DNA of 40,922 nucleotides from PLA2 sp036273915 (GTDB lineage Bacteria > Planctomycetota > PLA2), in assembly GCA_036273915.1 (NCBI GenBank), contig DASUGR010000077.1, positions 1-40,922 of the forward strand, in the 5' to 3' direction. The notes beneath the pieces are model-generated. The model made no database searches, was not told the DNA's origin, and was given only the letters and a program-made list of their open reading frames with translations. The translations under genes and the position numbers were made by a program. Of the stretch, positions 23,472 through 31,291 are shown in pieces; position 1 is the stretch's first letter, and the number at the start of each line of letters is the position of its first letter.

Positions 23472-23507
23472 TTGACGCGCTCCGCAATAAATTCTACAAT
23501 ACTAGAA
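23472..23507 (+). promoter_or_regulatory. Arsenic operon promoter and ArsR-like operator
   Basis: TTGACG (23472-23477), a 17-bp spacer and TACAAT (23495-23500). An inverted repeat TTCTA-CAATAC-TAGAA (23492-23507) covers the -10 and the likely start site. ATG is nine bases after the -10, so a leaderless mRNA is expected. The AT-rich patch contrasts with its surroundings. ArsR-family repressors bind such repeats. Confidence 0.7.
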
Positions 23508-23509
23508 AT

Positions 23510-24343
23510 ATGGATACAGAGGTGGCCGTCGCGGCGCTCGGCGCTTTGGCGCACGACTCGAGGCTGCGCGTCTTCCGGATGCTCGTCCGGAAGGGGCCCG
23601 AGGGCGTCGCTCCGGGGGAGATCTCGGAGCAGCTCGGCATTCCCGGGTCCACGCTCTCGTTCCACCTGCGGCACCTCGTGCACGCGGGGCTCATCCGTCC
23701 CGAGCGCCGCGGGCGGTCACTCCTCTACACGCTCCGCGCGGAGAAGCTGAGCGAGCTCCTCTGGTTCCTCGGCGAGGACTGCTGCCAGGGCCGGACGGAG
23801 CTCTGCGCGCCGCTCACCGCGCGCATCGATGCGCGCCTCCAGGAGACCCTCCGGGACGAGCGGAGGCCGAAGGTCCTCTTCCTCTGCTCCCGGAACTCCG
23901 CGCGCAGCCAGATGGCCGAGGCGATCCTCCGGCACGAGGCTCCCGATCGGGTCGAAGCGGTTAGCGGCGGCATCCGGCCCGAACGGATCGACCCGCTCAC
24001 GTTCCGCGTGCTCGAGGAGGCGCGCATCCCGACGGACGGCCTCGAGGCGAAGGACCTCGGCAGGTTTCTCGGCAAGGTGCCGATCCACTACGCGATCGTC
24101 GTGTGCGAGACGGCCCACGAGCAGTGCCCGCGGATCTGGCCGTTCGCGCAGACGCTCCTCTACTGGCCCTTCCCGGACCCGGTCGCCGTCCGGGGCTCGG
24201 AGGAGGAGAGGCTCGAGTCGTTCCGCGCGGCGCGCGACGCGATCGCCGCGCGCATTCGCGCCTGGCTTCGTGCGGAGTTCCCCGGGCTCGAGCGGGAGCG
24301 CCGGCTCCGGGCCGGCCGCGAGGGCGCGTCCTCGCGGCGCTGA
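23510..24343 (+). CDS. ArsR repressor fused to arsenate reductase
   Basis: 277 residues. Residues 1-85 are an ArsR winged helix (LGALAHDSRLRVFRMLVRKG, LGIPGSTLSFHLRHLVHAGL, GRSLLYTL). Residues 119-255 are a low-molecular-weight phosphatase-type arsenate reductase: P-loop FLCSRNSARSQMAEA with Cys126, and VCETAHEQCP, which supplies the second and third Cys of the thioredoxin-linked ArsC mechanism. The linker CCQGRTELC could bind As(III). One polypeptide thus senses arsenite and reduces arsenate. ArsR-ArsC fusions are known but not common. It begins at ATG 23510 behind a leaderless-type promoter; the GAPDH gene starts 12 bases after the stop. Confidence 0.92.
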   Translation: MDTEVAVAALGALAHDSRLRVFRMLVRKGPEGVAPGEISEQLGIPGSTLSFHLRHLVHAGLIRPERRGRSLLYTLRAEKLSELLWFLGEDCCQGRTELCAPLTARIDARLQETLRDERRPKVLFLCSRNSARSQMAEAILRHEAPDRVEAVSGGIRPERIDPLTFRVLEEARIPTDGLEAKDLGRFLGKVPIHYAIVVCETAHEQCPRIWPFAQTLLYWPFPDPVAVRGSEEERLESFRAARDAIAARIRAWLRAEFPGLERERRLRAGREGASSRR

Positions 24344-24355
24344 AGGGAGGAGTCC

Positions 24356-25372
24356 ATGGCGGGAAGGCGCATGCGGACCGGCATCAACGGGTTCGGGCGC
24401 ATGGGGCGGCTCGCGCTGCGGGCGGGCTTCGACATGGAGGATCTCGAGTTCGTCGCGATCAACGACCCCGGAGCCCCTCCCGATACGATGGCGTTGCTGC
24501 TCGAGTTCGACAGCGTGCAGGGGCGGTGGCGACCGTGCTCGGCGGCGGAGGACAGGATCCTCGCGGACGGTCGCGAGATCGCCTTCCTCCGCCGGAAGAG
24601 CCCGGCCGAGCTGCCGTGGAGGGACCTCGGCGTCGAGCTGGTCCTCGAGTGCAGCGGCCTCCTCAAGACGAGGGCGGCGCTCCAGCCGCACCTCGACGCC
24701 GGCGCCCGGCGCGTCGTCGTCTCCCAGCCGGTGAAGGACATCGCGGCGAACATCGTCGTCGGCGTCAACCACGAGGGCTACGATCTCGGGAGGGAGCCCG
24801 TCGTCACCGCCGCATCCTGCACGACCAACTGCCTCGCCCCGATCGTCCGCGTCCTCCACGACGGGATCGGCATCGAGCGCGGGATCGTGACCACGATCCA
24901 CGACCCGACGAACTCGCAGCGGGTCGTCGACGCCCCGCACAAGGACCCGCGCCGCGCGCGGGCCGCCCAGCTCAACCTGATCCCCACGTCGAGCAACTCC
25001 TCCTACGCGGTGACCATGATCATCCCGGAGCTCCAGGGCAAGCTGGAGAGCATCGCCGTGCGCGCGCCGGTCCTCAACGCGTCGCTCACCGACTGCGTCT
25101 TCCAGATGCGGCGCGACACGACGGTCGAGGAGGTGAACGCCCTCCTGAAGGCGGCCTCCGAGCGCCCGCCGCTCCAGGGCATCCTCGGCTACGAGACCCG
25201 CCCGCTCGTCTCCTCCGACTACGCGCGCGACCCGCGCAGCGCGATCGTGGACGCGCCCTCGACGATCGTCACGGACCGCCGGCTCGTGAAGGTGCTCGCC
25301 TGGTACGACAACGAGTGGGGGTACGCGAACCGCCTCGCCGAGCTCGCGCGGATGATCGCCCGCCGTGCGTAA
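24356..25372 (+). CDS. ArsJ-associated glyceraldehyde-3-phosphate dehydrogenase
   Basis: 338 residues: NAD-binding GINGFGRMGR, AINDPGAPPD, the catalytic Cys155 in SCTTNCLAP, IHDPTNSQRVVDAPHKDPRR and the C-terminal WYDNEWGYANRL. In glycolytic GAPDH the sequence after SCTTNC is usually ATGDQ-like; the TNSQ/DAPHKD form is typical of the arsenic-linked group. With arsenate it makes 1-arseno-3-phosphoglycerate, which ArsJ pumps out. AGGGAGGAG lies before ATG 24356. The stop overlaps the GTG of arsJ. Neighbour order (ArsR/ArsC, GAPDH, ArsJ) leaves little doubt about its job. Confidence 0.95.
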   Translation: MAGRRMRTGINGFGRMGRLALRAGFDMEDLEFVAINDPGAPPDTMALLLEFDSVQGRWRPCSAAEDRILADGREIAFLRRKSPAELPWRDLGVELVLECSGLLKTRAALQPHLDAGARRVVVSQPVKDIAANIVVGVNHEGYDLGREPVVTAASCTTNCLAPIVRVLHDGIGIERGIVTTIHDPTNSQRVVDAPHKDPRRARAAQLNLIPTSSNSSYAVTMIIPELQGKLESIAVRAPVLNASLTDCVFQMRRDTTVEEVNALLKAASERPPLQGILGYETRPLVSSDYARDPRSAIVDAPSTIVTDRRLVKVLAWYDNEWGYANRLAELARMIARRA

Positions 25373-26621
25373 CGTCCGCGACTACGCCATCATCACCGCG
25401 TGCTACTGGGCCTTCACGCTCACCGACGGCGCGCTCCGCATGCTCGTCCTCCTCTACCTGAACGGACGGGGCTACTCGCCGCTCGAGATCGCGTCGCTCT
25501 TCCTCTTCTACGAGTTCTTCGGCGTCGTCACGAACTTCGTGGGCGGCTGGGTCGGGGCGCGGTTCGGCCTCCGGTCCACGCTCTTCGCCGGCCTCTCGAT
25601 CCAGATCCTCGCCTGCCTCATGCTCACCGCGCGGGAGGCGCTCCTCACCGTCCCCTACGTCATGGTCGCGCAGGCGCTCTGCGGCATCGCGAAGGACCTC
25701 ACGAAGATGAGTTCCAAGAGCTACATCAGGCTCGTGGTCCCGGAGGGCGACCACGCGGGGCTCATGCGCTGGGTCGCGATCCTCACCGGCTCGAAGAACG
25801 CGCTCAAGGGCGCGGGCTTCTTCCTCGGGGGCCTGCTTCTCGGGTTGCTGGGATTCAAGGGGGGGTGCGGGGGCATGGCGGCGGGGCTCTTCGTGACGCT
25901 CGCCGCGGCGTTGCTCCTGCTGCCGCCCTCGGCGGGGAAGACGTCGGCGAAGCTCCCGTTCAAGTCCGTCTTCTCCGACGACCCGCGGATCAACTGGCTC
26001 TCGGCGGCGCGCTTCTTCCTCTTCGGCGCCCGCGACATCTGGTTCGTGCTCGCGCTGCCAGTCTTCCTCCAGTCCGGTCTCGGCTGGTCCTTCTCGGGGG
26101 TGGGCGCCTTCCTCGCGCTCTGGATCGTCGGGTACGGAGTCGTCCAGACCTCGGCGCCGCTCTACCTCCGGCGCATCTCCCCCTCGGGCCCGCCCACGGC
26201 GCGCGCCCTCGGGTGGTGGACTCTCGCGCTCGTCCTCCCCCTCGGCGCCACGCTCGCCGCGCTGCGGCTCAGCGCGCCGCCGGCCCCGGCGCTCGTGCTC
26301 GGCCTCGCCGCGTTCGGGCTCGTCTTCGCCACGGACAGCGCCGTCCACAGCTACCTCGTGGTCGCCTACGCGGGGCGCGAGAAGGTCGCGCTCGCGGTGG
26401 GCTTCTACTACATGGCGAACGCCGGCGGCCGGCTCATCGGGACGCTGCTCTCGGGCGCCGTGTTCCAGGCCGCGGGGATGGGCGAGAACGGCCTCGCCGC
26501 CTGCATCGCGGGCTCGCTCGGCTTCGTGCTCCTCTCGCGCGCCGCCTGCGGCCCCCTGGGGACGGCCGAGCGGAGGGCGCACGCGCTTCCCCTGGCGGGG
26601 CCGTCCGGCGGGCAGGGCTGA
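25365..26621 (+). CDS. arsJ: Organoarsenical efflux permease ArsJ
   Basis: 418 residues with about twelve helices, a major facilitator superfamily member. The N-terminus RDYAIITACYWAFTLTDGAL and LTKMSSKSYIRLV with GSKNALKGAGFFLGG are ArsJ landmarks. The protein exports 1-arseno-3-phosphoglycerate, which decays to arsenate outside, so the pair with GAPDH removes pentavalent arsenic. GTG at 25365 lies inside the last codons of the GAPDH gene, so the two are coupled. It converges with acr3; only 11 bp separate the two stops and I see no terminator between them. Confidence 0.95.
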   Translation: MRNVRDYAIITACYWAFTLTDGALRMLVLLYLNGRGYSPLEIASLFLFYEFFGVVTNFVGGWVGARFGLRSTLFAGLSIQILACLMLTAREALLTVPYVMVAQALCGIAKDLTKMSSKSYIRLVVPEGDHAGLMRWVAILTGSKNALKGAGFFLGGLLLGLLGFKGGCGGMAAGLFVTLAAALLLLPPSAGKTSAKLPFKSVFSDDPRINWLSAARFFLFGARDIWFVLALPVFLQSGLGWSFSGVGAFLALWIVGYGVVQTSAPLYLRRISPSGPPTARALGWWTLALVLPLGATLAALRLSAPPAPALVLGLAAFGLVFATDSAVHSYLVVAYAGREKVALAVGFYYMANAGGRLIGTLLSGAVFQAAGMGENGLAACIAGSLGFVLLSRAACGPLGTAERRAHALPLAGPSGGQG

Positions 26622-26632
26622 GACTGAGCGCG

Positions 26633-27784
26633 CTAAGACCAAGGCTCAGGTCCGCCCGACGAGCGCCTCCACCCTCGCGTACTCTTCGCCGCGGTTCCCC
26701 CCGCCCTCCCGAATCCCCTTTGGAAACGGAGCGCCACGTTCACGAGGCCCATGAGCACCGGCACCTCCACGAGCGGGCCGATGACGGTCGCGAACGCCAC
26801 ATCGGAGTCGAGCCCGAAGACCGCGATCGCGACGGCGATGGCGAGCTCGAAGTTGTTGCTCGCCGCCGTGAAGGAGAGCGCCGCCGTCTTTCCGTAGTCC
26901 GCGCCGGCCTTCCGCCCCATGTAGAACGAGACGAGGAACATGAGCACGAAGTAGAGGAGGAGCGGCAGCGCGATCCGCGCCACGTCGAGCGGGATCCGCA
27001 CGATCGTCTCGCCCTTCAGGCTGAACATGACGACGATCGTGAAGAGGAGCGCCGCGAGCGTGACCGGGCCAATGCGGGGCACGAACGCGCTCTCGTACCA
27101 GGCGCGCCCCCTTGTCCGGAGCATCGCGAACCGCGTGGCGACGCCCGCGGCGAACGGGATCCCGAGGTAGATCGCGACGCTCTTCGCGATCCCGGCCATG
27201 CTCACGTGCACCGTGCGCCCCTCGAGGCCGAAGAACGGCGGGAGCACCGCGAGGAAGACGTAGGCGTAGATCCCGTAGAAGAGGACCTGGAAGATGCTGT
27301 TCAGCGCGACGAGCCCCGCGGCGTACTCCGTGTCGCCCCTCGCGAGCTCGTTCCAGACGATCACCATCGCGATGCAGCGGGCGAGGCCGGTGAGGATGAG
27401 CCCCGCCATGTAGCCCGGGTGGTCCGGGAGCAGGAGCACCGCGAGCGCGAACATCAGCGCGGGCCCGACGAGCCAGTTCTGCGCGAGCGAGAGGAGGAGG
27501 ACCTTGCGGTTGCGGAAGACGCGCGGCAGCTCCTCGTACCGCACCTTCGCGAGCGGCGGGTACATCATCAGGATGAGTCCGATCGCGATCGGGACGTTCG
27601 TCGTGCCCCACTGGAGGCCCCGGAGGAAGCGCTCGACGGCGGGGACGAGCCAGCCGAGGAGCACGCCCGCGGCCATCGCGAGGAGAATCCAGACCGTCAG
27701 GTACCGGTCGAGGAACGCGAGCCCCGAGCGGCGGGGGCAGGAGGGGGAGGCTCCGGGGTGCGAGTCGGGGGCCGTCATGATCAC
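26633..27784 (-). CDS. acr3: Arsenite efflux permease Acr3
   Basis: 383 residues with about ten helices. Landmarks are WLVGPALMFALAVLLL, LTGLARCIAMVIVWNELARGD with the Cys needed for arsenite export in this family, YMAGLIL and TAASNNFELAIAVAIAVFG. It exports As(III) with the proton-motive force. Start is GTG at 27784, overlapping the ArsR stop as GTGA; an ATG at 27778 would shorten it by two residues. The C-terminus (from about residue 360) is polar and poor in homology. It partners the divergent ArsR-ArsC fusion, since reduced arsenate needs this pump. Confidence 0.94.
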   Translation of the reverse strand: MIMTAPDSHPGASPSCPRRSGLAFLDRYLTVWILLAMAAGVLLGWLVPAVERFLRGLQWGTTNVPIAIGLILMMYPPLAKVRYEELPRVFRNRKVLLLSLAQNWLVGPALMFALAVLLLPDHPGYMAGLILTGLARCIAMVIVWNELARGDTEYAAGLVALNSIFQVLFYGIYAYVFLAVLPPFFGLEGRTVHVSMAGIAKSVAIYLGIPFAAGVATRFAMLRTRGRAWYESAFVPRIGPVTLAALLFTIVVMFSLKGETIVRIPLDVARIALPLLLYFVLMFLVSFYMGRKAGADYGKTAALSFTAASNNFELAIAVAIAVFGLDSDVAFATVIGPLVEVPVLMGLVNVALRFQRGFGRAGGTAAKSTRGWRRSSGGPEPWS

Positions 27785-28122
27785 GGCCTTCCGGGGCAGC
27801 AGCCGCCCGTCTTCCGCAGGGCCCGCGCCATCGCGACGTCGCGCGCGAGCTGCGGCTCGTCACAGCCCGCGACGCAGTCGAAGAGCCGCCGACGGAACGC
27901 CGATCGCGCGGGGGCGAGCGAGTAGTGGGCCCAGCGCCCGCTCTCGCGCACGGCGACGAGGCCCGCCTTCCGCAGCCGCGCGAGGTGGCGCGACGCGGTC
28001 GGCTGCGCGACGCCGAGGATCGCCACGAGGTCGCCGACGCAGGTCTCGCCCTCCGCGAGCACGCGGAGGATGCGGAGCCGCGTCGGGTCCGAGCACGCCT
28101 TGAGGAGCGCCGCCGACGTCAT
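27781..28122 (-). CDS. arsR: ArsR-family repressor, second copy
   Basis: 113 residues from ATG at 28122; longer readings run through a divergent gene. The fold is clear: LLKACSDPTRLRILRVLAEG, LVAILGVAQPTASRHLARLR, KAGLVAVRESGRWAHYSLAP. The C-terminal CVAGCDEPQ and CCPG tails carry Cys pairs that could bind As(III), in a place unlike the classical ELCVCDL site in the recognition helix (here TCVGDL keeps only one Cys). It differs from the fused ArsR and lies beside its own operator. It should control acr3, with which it overlaps. Confidence 0.9.
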   Translation of the reverse strand: MTSAALLKACSDPTRLRILRVLAEGETCVGDLVAILGVAQPTASRHLARLRKAGLVAVRESGRWAHYSLAPARSAFRRRLFDCVAGCDEPQLARDVAMARALRKTGGCCPGRP

Positions 28123-28140
28123 ATGCGCCTGTGCGAATAT
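28121..28140. promoter_or_regulatory. ArsR operator between divergent genes
   Basis: ATATGCGC-CTGT-GCGAATAT is an inverted repeat with 7 of 8 matches, in an AT-rich spot that includes the reverse-strand TATATT and touches the arsR ATG. This is the ATAT-flanked type bound by ArsR/SmtB repressors. Confidence 0.65.
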
Positions 28141-28185
28141 ATCCGGCCTGTGGCCGGGGCGGAAGGAAGCGCTACGATCCTCGCC

Positions 28186-28716
28186 ATGAAGAACGCGCAA
28201 GGACTGATCGCGCGGCTCTCCCGGGGGAGCGGCGCGATCCGGGCGCTCGTCGAGGGAGTGGACGACGACGAGGCACGGTGGCATCCGCCGTCCGGCGGCT
28301 GGTCGATCCTCGAGGTGGTCTACCACCTGAAGGAGGAGGAGACGGGGGACTTCCGGCAGCGGCTCCGCCTCACGCTCGAGGATCCCGCATCGGACTGGCC
28401 GAAGCTCGACCCCGAGGCGGTGGTCCGCAACGGGCGCTCCGAGGAGAAGAGGCTCGCGGCCGAGCTGGACGGGTTCCTCGCCGAGCGCGCGAAGTCGATC
28501 GCGTGGCTCTCCGGGCTCGAATCACCCGACTGGTCGAGGACGCACGCGCACCCGAGGGGCGCCATCTCCGCCGGGGACCTCCTGGCGTCGTGGGTCGCGC
28601 ACGATCTCCTGCACGTGCGCCAGATCGCGCGGCTCCGGTACGAATACGTGCGGGTGCTCGCGGGCCCGTACCGGCTGGACTACGCGGGCGCCGCCCCCCA
28701 GCCCCCCTCCCTATAA
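28186..28716 (+). CDS. DinB/YfiT-like four-helix metalloprotein
   Basis: 176 residues. ALVEGVDDDEARWHPPSGGWS leads to ILEVVYHLKEEETGDF, and later LLASWVAHDLLHVRQIARLR. These give the His of helix 2 (VYHL) and the His..H pair of helix 4 (HDLLH), the three-His site of the DinB superfamily, which binds Ni, Zn or Fe. Members act as thiol transferases (bacillithiol, mycothiol) or damage-inducible enzymes; the substrate is unknown here. TACGAT lies seven bases before the ATG with no ribosome-binding site near. It sits divergent to arsR but its link to arsenic is unproven. Confidence 0.85.
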   Translation: MKNAQGLIARLSRGSGAIRALVEGVDDDEARWHPPSGGWSILEVVYHLKEEETGDFRQRLRLTLEDPASDWPKLDPEAVVRNGRSEEKRLAAELDGFLAERAKSIAWLSGLESPDWSRTHAHPRGAISAGDLLASWVAHDLLHVRQIARLRYEYVRVLAGPYRLDYAGAAPQPPSL

Positions 28717-28717
28717 T
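28712..28717 (+). promoter_or_regulatory. Perfect -10 box for the tungstate-type operon
   Basis: TATAAT overlaps the last codon of the DinB-like gene and lies eight bases before the next ATG. No good -35 is seen at 17 bp. Confidence 0.55.
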
Positions 28718-28725
28718 CACGCGCC

Positions 28726-29508
28726 ATGCGTACGCTCCTGCTCTGCGTGCTCCTTGCCGCGTGCGGCGGCAGGGATGCGCCGAGGGTCCTCCGTCTCGCC
28801 ACCACGACGAGCACGCGCGACTCGGGCCTCCTCGATCTCCTGCTCCCGCCCTTCGAGATGAAGGAGGACATCGAGGTGCAGGTCATCGCCGTCGGCACCG
28901 GCCAGGCGCTCGAACTCGGCAAGCGGGGGGATGCGGATCTCGTCCTCGTCCACGCGCGCACGCTCGAGGACAAGTTCGTCGCGGAGGGCCACGGCACCGA
29001 CCGGCGCGACGTCATGTACAACGATTTCGTCGTGCTCGGCCCGCCCGCGGATCCCGCGGGCGTGAAGGGGAAGGGCGTCGTCGATGCGTTCCGGACGATC
29101 GCGGAGAGGGGCGCGCCGTTCGTCTCGCGCGGCGACAAGTCGGGCACGCACGTCCGCGAGCTGCAGATCTGGGAGAAGGCGGGCGGCGCGCCGGCGGGGA
29201 GGGACTTCTACCTCGACGCGGGGCAGGGCATGGGCGAGTGCATCACGCTCGCCGCCGAGAAGGGCGCGTACCTCCTCGCCGACCGCGGCACGTGGCTCGC
29301 GTTCAAGTCGAAGGGCGGGCTCCAAGTGCTCGTCGAGGGCGACAAGCTGCTGCGCAACGAGTACGGCGTGATCCTGCCGACGCACGAGAAGGCGGACAAG
29401 GCGCTCGGGAGGAGGCTGCTCGACTACCTCACGTCGCCCGAGGGGCAGAAGCGGATCGGCGAGTACAAGATCGACGGCGAGCAGCTCTTCCATCCGACGG
29501 GCAAGTAG
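28726..29508 (+). CDS. tupA: Tungstate/molybdate-type ABC substrate-binding lipoprotein
   Basis: 260 residues. A lipobox (LLLCVLLAACGG; Cys13) tethers it to the membrane. The mature protein opens VLRLATTTSTRDSGLLD, the TTT(S/T)..SGLL signature of TupA, whose Thr/Ser residues coordinate the oxyanion. SRGDKSGTHVREL and AGQGMGECITLAAEKGAYL follow, also family landmarks. It binds tungstate or molybdate in the periplasm. A MoeB-like gene in this window fits a pterin-cofactor need. It is followed by the permease, with a one-base overlap. Confidence 0.93.
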   Translation: MRTLLLCVLLAACGGRDAPRVLRLATTTSTRDSGLLDLLLPPFEMKEDIEVQVIAVGTGQALELGKRGDADLVLVHARTLEDKFVAEGHGTDRRDVMYNDFVVLGPPADPAGVKGKGVVDAFRTIAERGAPFVSRGDKSGTHVRELQIWEKAGGAPAGRDFYLDAGQGMGECITLAAEKGAYLLADRGTWLAFKSKGGLQVLVEGDKLLRNEYGVILPTHEKADKALGRRLLDYLTSPEGQKRIGEYKIDGEQLFHPTGK

Positions 29509-30203
29509 TGGGCTTCCTCTGGGGCGGGGTCCGCGAGGCCGTGCGCCTGCTCTTCCACGGCGACGCGGCGACCTACCACGCGACGTGGGTCTCGCTCCTG
29601 TGCACCCTCGTGTCGATCACGGTCGCGGCGCTTCTTGCCGTGCCCTACGGCGCATGGCTCGGCCTCTACCGCCCGCGCGGCTGGCGCGCGCAGGTCTTTC
29701 TGCTGCGGGTCGGGATGTCGGTGCCGACGGTCGTCATCGGGCTCCTCGTGTTCGGGTTCCTGTCGCGGAGCGGCCCGCTCGGCAGCCTCGACCTCCTCTA
29801 CACGAAGGGCGCGATGGCCGCGGGGCTCGTGCTGCTCGCGTTCCCGCTGCTCGGCACGCTCGCGCACGGCGCGGCGGCGTCGCTCGACGCGCGCGTGGTC
29901 GAGACCGCGCGCACGCTCGGCGCGGGACGGTGGCGCGCGCTCCTGACGTCGCTCGGCGAGGCGCGCGTCGCGCTCGCGGCCGCCTACCTCGCGGCGTTCG
30001 GGCGCTGCTTCACGGAGCTCGGTATCGCGATCACGGTCGGCGGCAACCTGAAGCTGCGCACGCGCACGCTGCCGTCGTCGATCCAGCTCGAGCTGGGGCA
30101 CGGAGATTTCGCGGCGGCGGTCGCGCCCGGGATCCTCTTGCTGCTGCTCGCCGCGGTGGCGGCGATGGTCACGCACCGGCTGGCGCGGGAGGCGCGGAGG
30201 TGA
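29508..30203 (+). CDS. tupB: Tungstate-type ABC permease
   Basis: 231 residues with about six helices, the usual size of TupB. The cytoplasmic EAA-type loop appears as ETARTLGAGRWRALLTSLGEAR. VGMSVPTVVIGLLVFGFLSRSGPLG and FGRCFTELGIAITVGGNL are typical of this family. GTG at 29508 overlaps the binding-protein stop (TAGTG). Its stop overlaps the ATPase gene as GTGA, so all three are translated in a chain. Confidence 0.93.
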   Translation: MGFLWGGVREAVRLLFHGDAATYHATWVSLLCTLVSITVAALLAVPYGAWLGLYRPRGWRAQVFLLRVGMSVPTVVIGLLVFGFLSRSGPLGSLDLLYTKGAMAAGLVLLAFPLLGTLAHGAAASLDARVVETARTLGAGRWRALLTSLGEARVALAAAYLAAFGRCFTELGIAITVGGNLKLRTRTLPSSIQLELGHGDFAAAVAPGILLLLLAAVAAMVTHRLAREARR

Positions 30204-30766
30204 TCAGGGCGAAGGGCCTCGTCGTTCGTCTCGACGGGATCGAGGCGCTCCGCCTCGATGCGCTCGAGGTGTCGCGGGGCGAACGGGTGGGGGTCCGGGG
30301 GCCGAACGGGTCGGGGAAGACGACGCTCCTCCGCGTGCTGGCGGGGCTCCTGAACCCGACCGAGGGAACGGTGGAGGCGCCGCGCCGGACGGTGCTCGTC
30401 CACCAGCAGCCGTATCTGTTCCGCGGGACCGCGCGCGAGAACGTCGCGTACGCGCTGAGGCTCAACGGGCACCCGGCGCGGGAGGCGGGCGAATGGCTCG
30501 CGCGGCTGGCGGCGGACGCGTTCGCGGACCGGCCGGCGTCGACGCTGTCGGAGGGCGAGCGCCGACGGGTGGCGATCGCGCGTGCGCTGGCGACGCGCCC
30601 GGAGGCGCTGCTGCTCGACGAGCCCTACGCGGCGCTGGACGCTGCGGGCGTCGCGACGGTGACGGCGGCCCTGCGCGCGTTCGGGGGCACGCTGGTCATC
30701 GCGGCGCCCGACCTCCGGGACGCGCCGATCCAGCGGGTGATGGCCCTGCGGGCGGCTACCGTTTGA
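30200..30766 (+). CDS. tupC: Tungstate-type ABC ATPase, short form
   Basis: 188 residues, shorter than most ABC ATPases because the N-terminal strand and C-terminal helices are trimmed. Walker A GPNGSGKTT, Q-loop HQQPYLFRG, signature LSEGERRRV, Walker B LLLDEPYAALD are all present; the switch His is replaced, with IAAPDLRD at the expected place. ATP hydrolysis may therefore be slow or rely on another residue, an oddity worth checking. GTG at 30200 overlaps the permease stop. The end overlaps the convergent lipoprotein gene by 11 bp. Confidence 0.92.
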   Translation: MIRAKGLVVRLDGIEALRLDALEVSRGERVGVRGPNGSGKTTLLRVLAGLLNPTEGTVEAPRRTVLVHQQPYLFRGTARENVAYALRLNGHPAREAGEWLARLAADAFADRPASTLSEGERRRVAIARALATRPEALLLDEPYAALDAAGVATVTAALRAFGGTLVIAAPDLRDAPIQRVMALRAATV

Positions 30767-31217
30767 CGGGGTCCGTGAAGCGCACGACGGAGCCCGCGTC
30801 GTCGTAGTAGACGGTGACCTCGCGGCGCCCGCCCGCGATCCGCGAGATCTCGCGGGTCGAGAGCACGACGTCGGTCACGATCAGCGTCGGCACCGCGGCG
30901 AGGATGCCGAAGAACGTGTCGAACCGCGTCGTGCCCGCCGTGTCGACCGCCTGTGCGGCGCGGCCGACGCAGGTCGCGGCGTTCTCGATCGGGGAGCGGC
31001 GCTGGCCCACGCGGACGCGGTAGGTCGCGGCGACGCCGTTCTCGAGGAGCCGCTCGGAGCGGGGGCGCCCGAGCTCGCACTCGATCTCCTCGCGGCTCGC
31101 GCCCTGCCGGAGGACGGTGAGGTCGGTGGGGGGGCCTAGCGCCGCGAAGAACGACGAGCATCCGCACGCCGCCGCCGCGAGGGCGAACAGAAGCCCGAAC
31201 CTCCCTCCACGCACCAT
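30756..31217 (-). CDS. Lipoprotein with BamE/SmpA-like segment
   Basis: 153 residues from ATG at 31217, with GAGGGCGG in front; an ATG at 31232 would add five residues. The lipobox region reads LLFALAAAACGCSS. The middle LTVLRQGASREEIECELGRP resembles the opening of BamE/SmpA domains (a G.t.eev...lG.P helix), and a VTVYYDDAGSVVRFTDPV strand closes it. A hydrophobic stretch (FFGILAAVPTLIVTDVVL) interrupts. It is probably an envelope lipoprotein; a role in outer-membrane assembly is only suggested by the motif. A second protein with the same element is encoded at 40033. Confidence 0.7.
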   Translation of the reverse strand: MVRGGRFGLLFALAAAACGCSSFFAALGPPTDLTVLRQGASREEIECELGRPRSERLLENGVAATYRVRVGQRRSPIENAATCVGRAAQAVDTAGTTRFDTFFGILAAVPTLIVTDVVLSTREISRIAGGRREVTVYYDDAGSVVRFTDPVKR

Positions 31218-31291
31218 GACCCGCCCTCGCATCGGCGCGTCGCGCGCCCGCGCTGAAGACGCCGGATCCCGCGTGCGCCCAATGCGAGACG

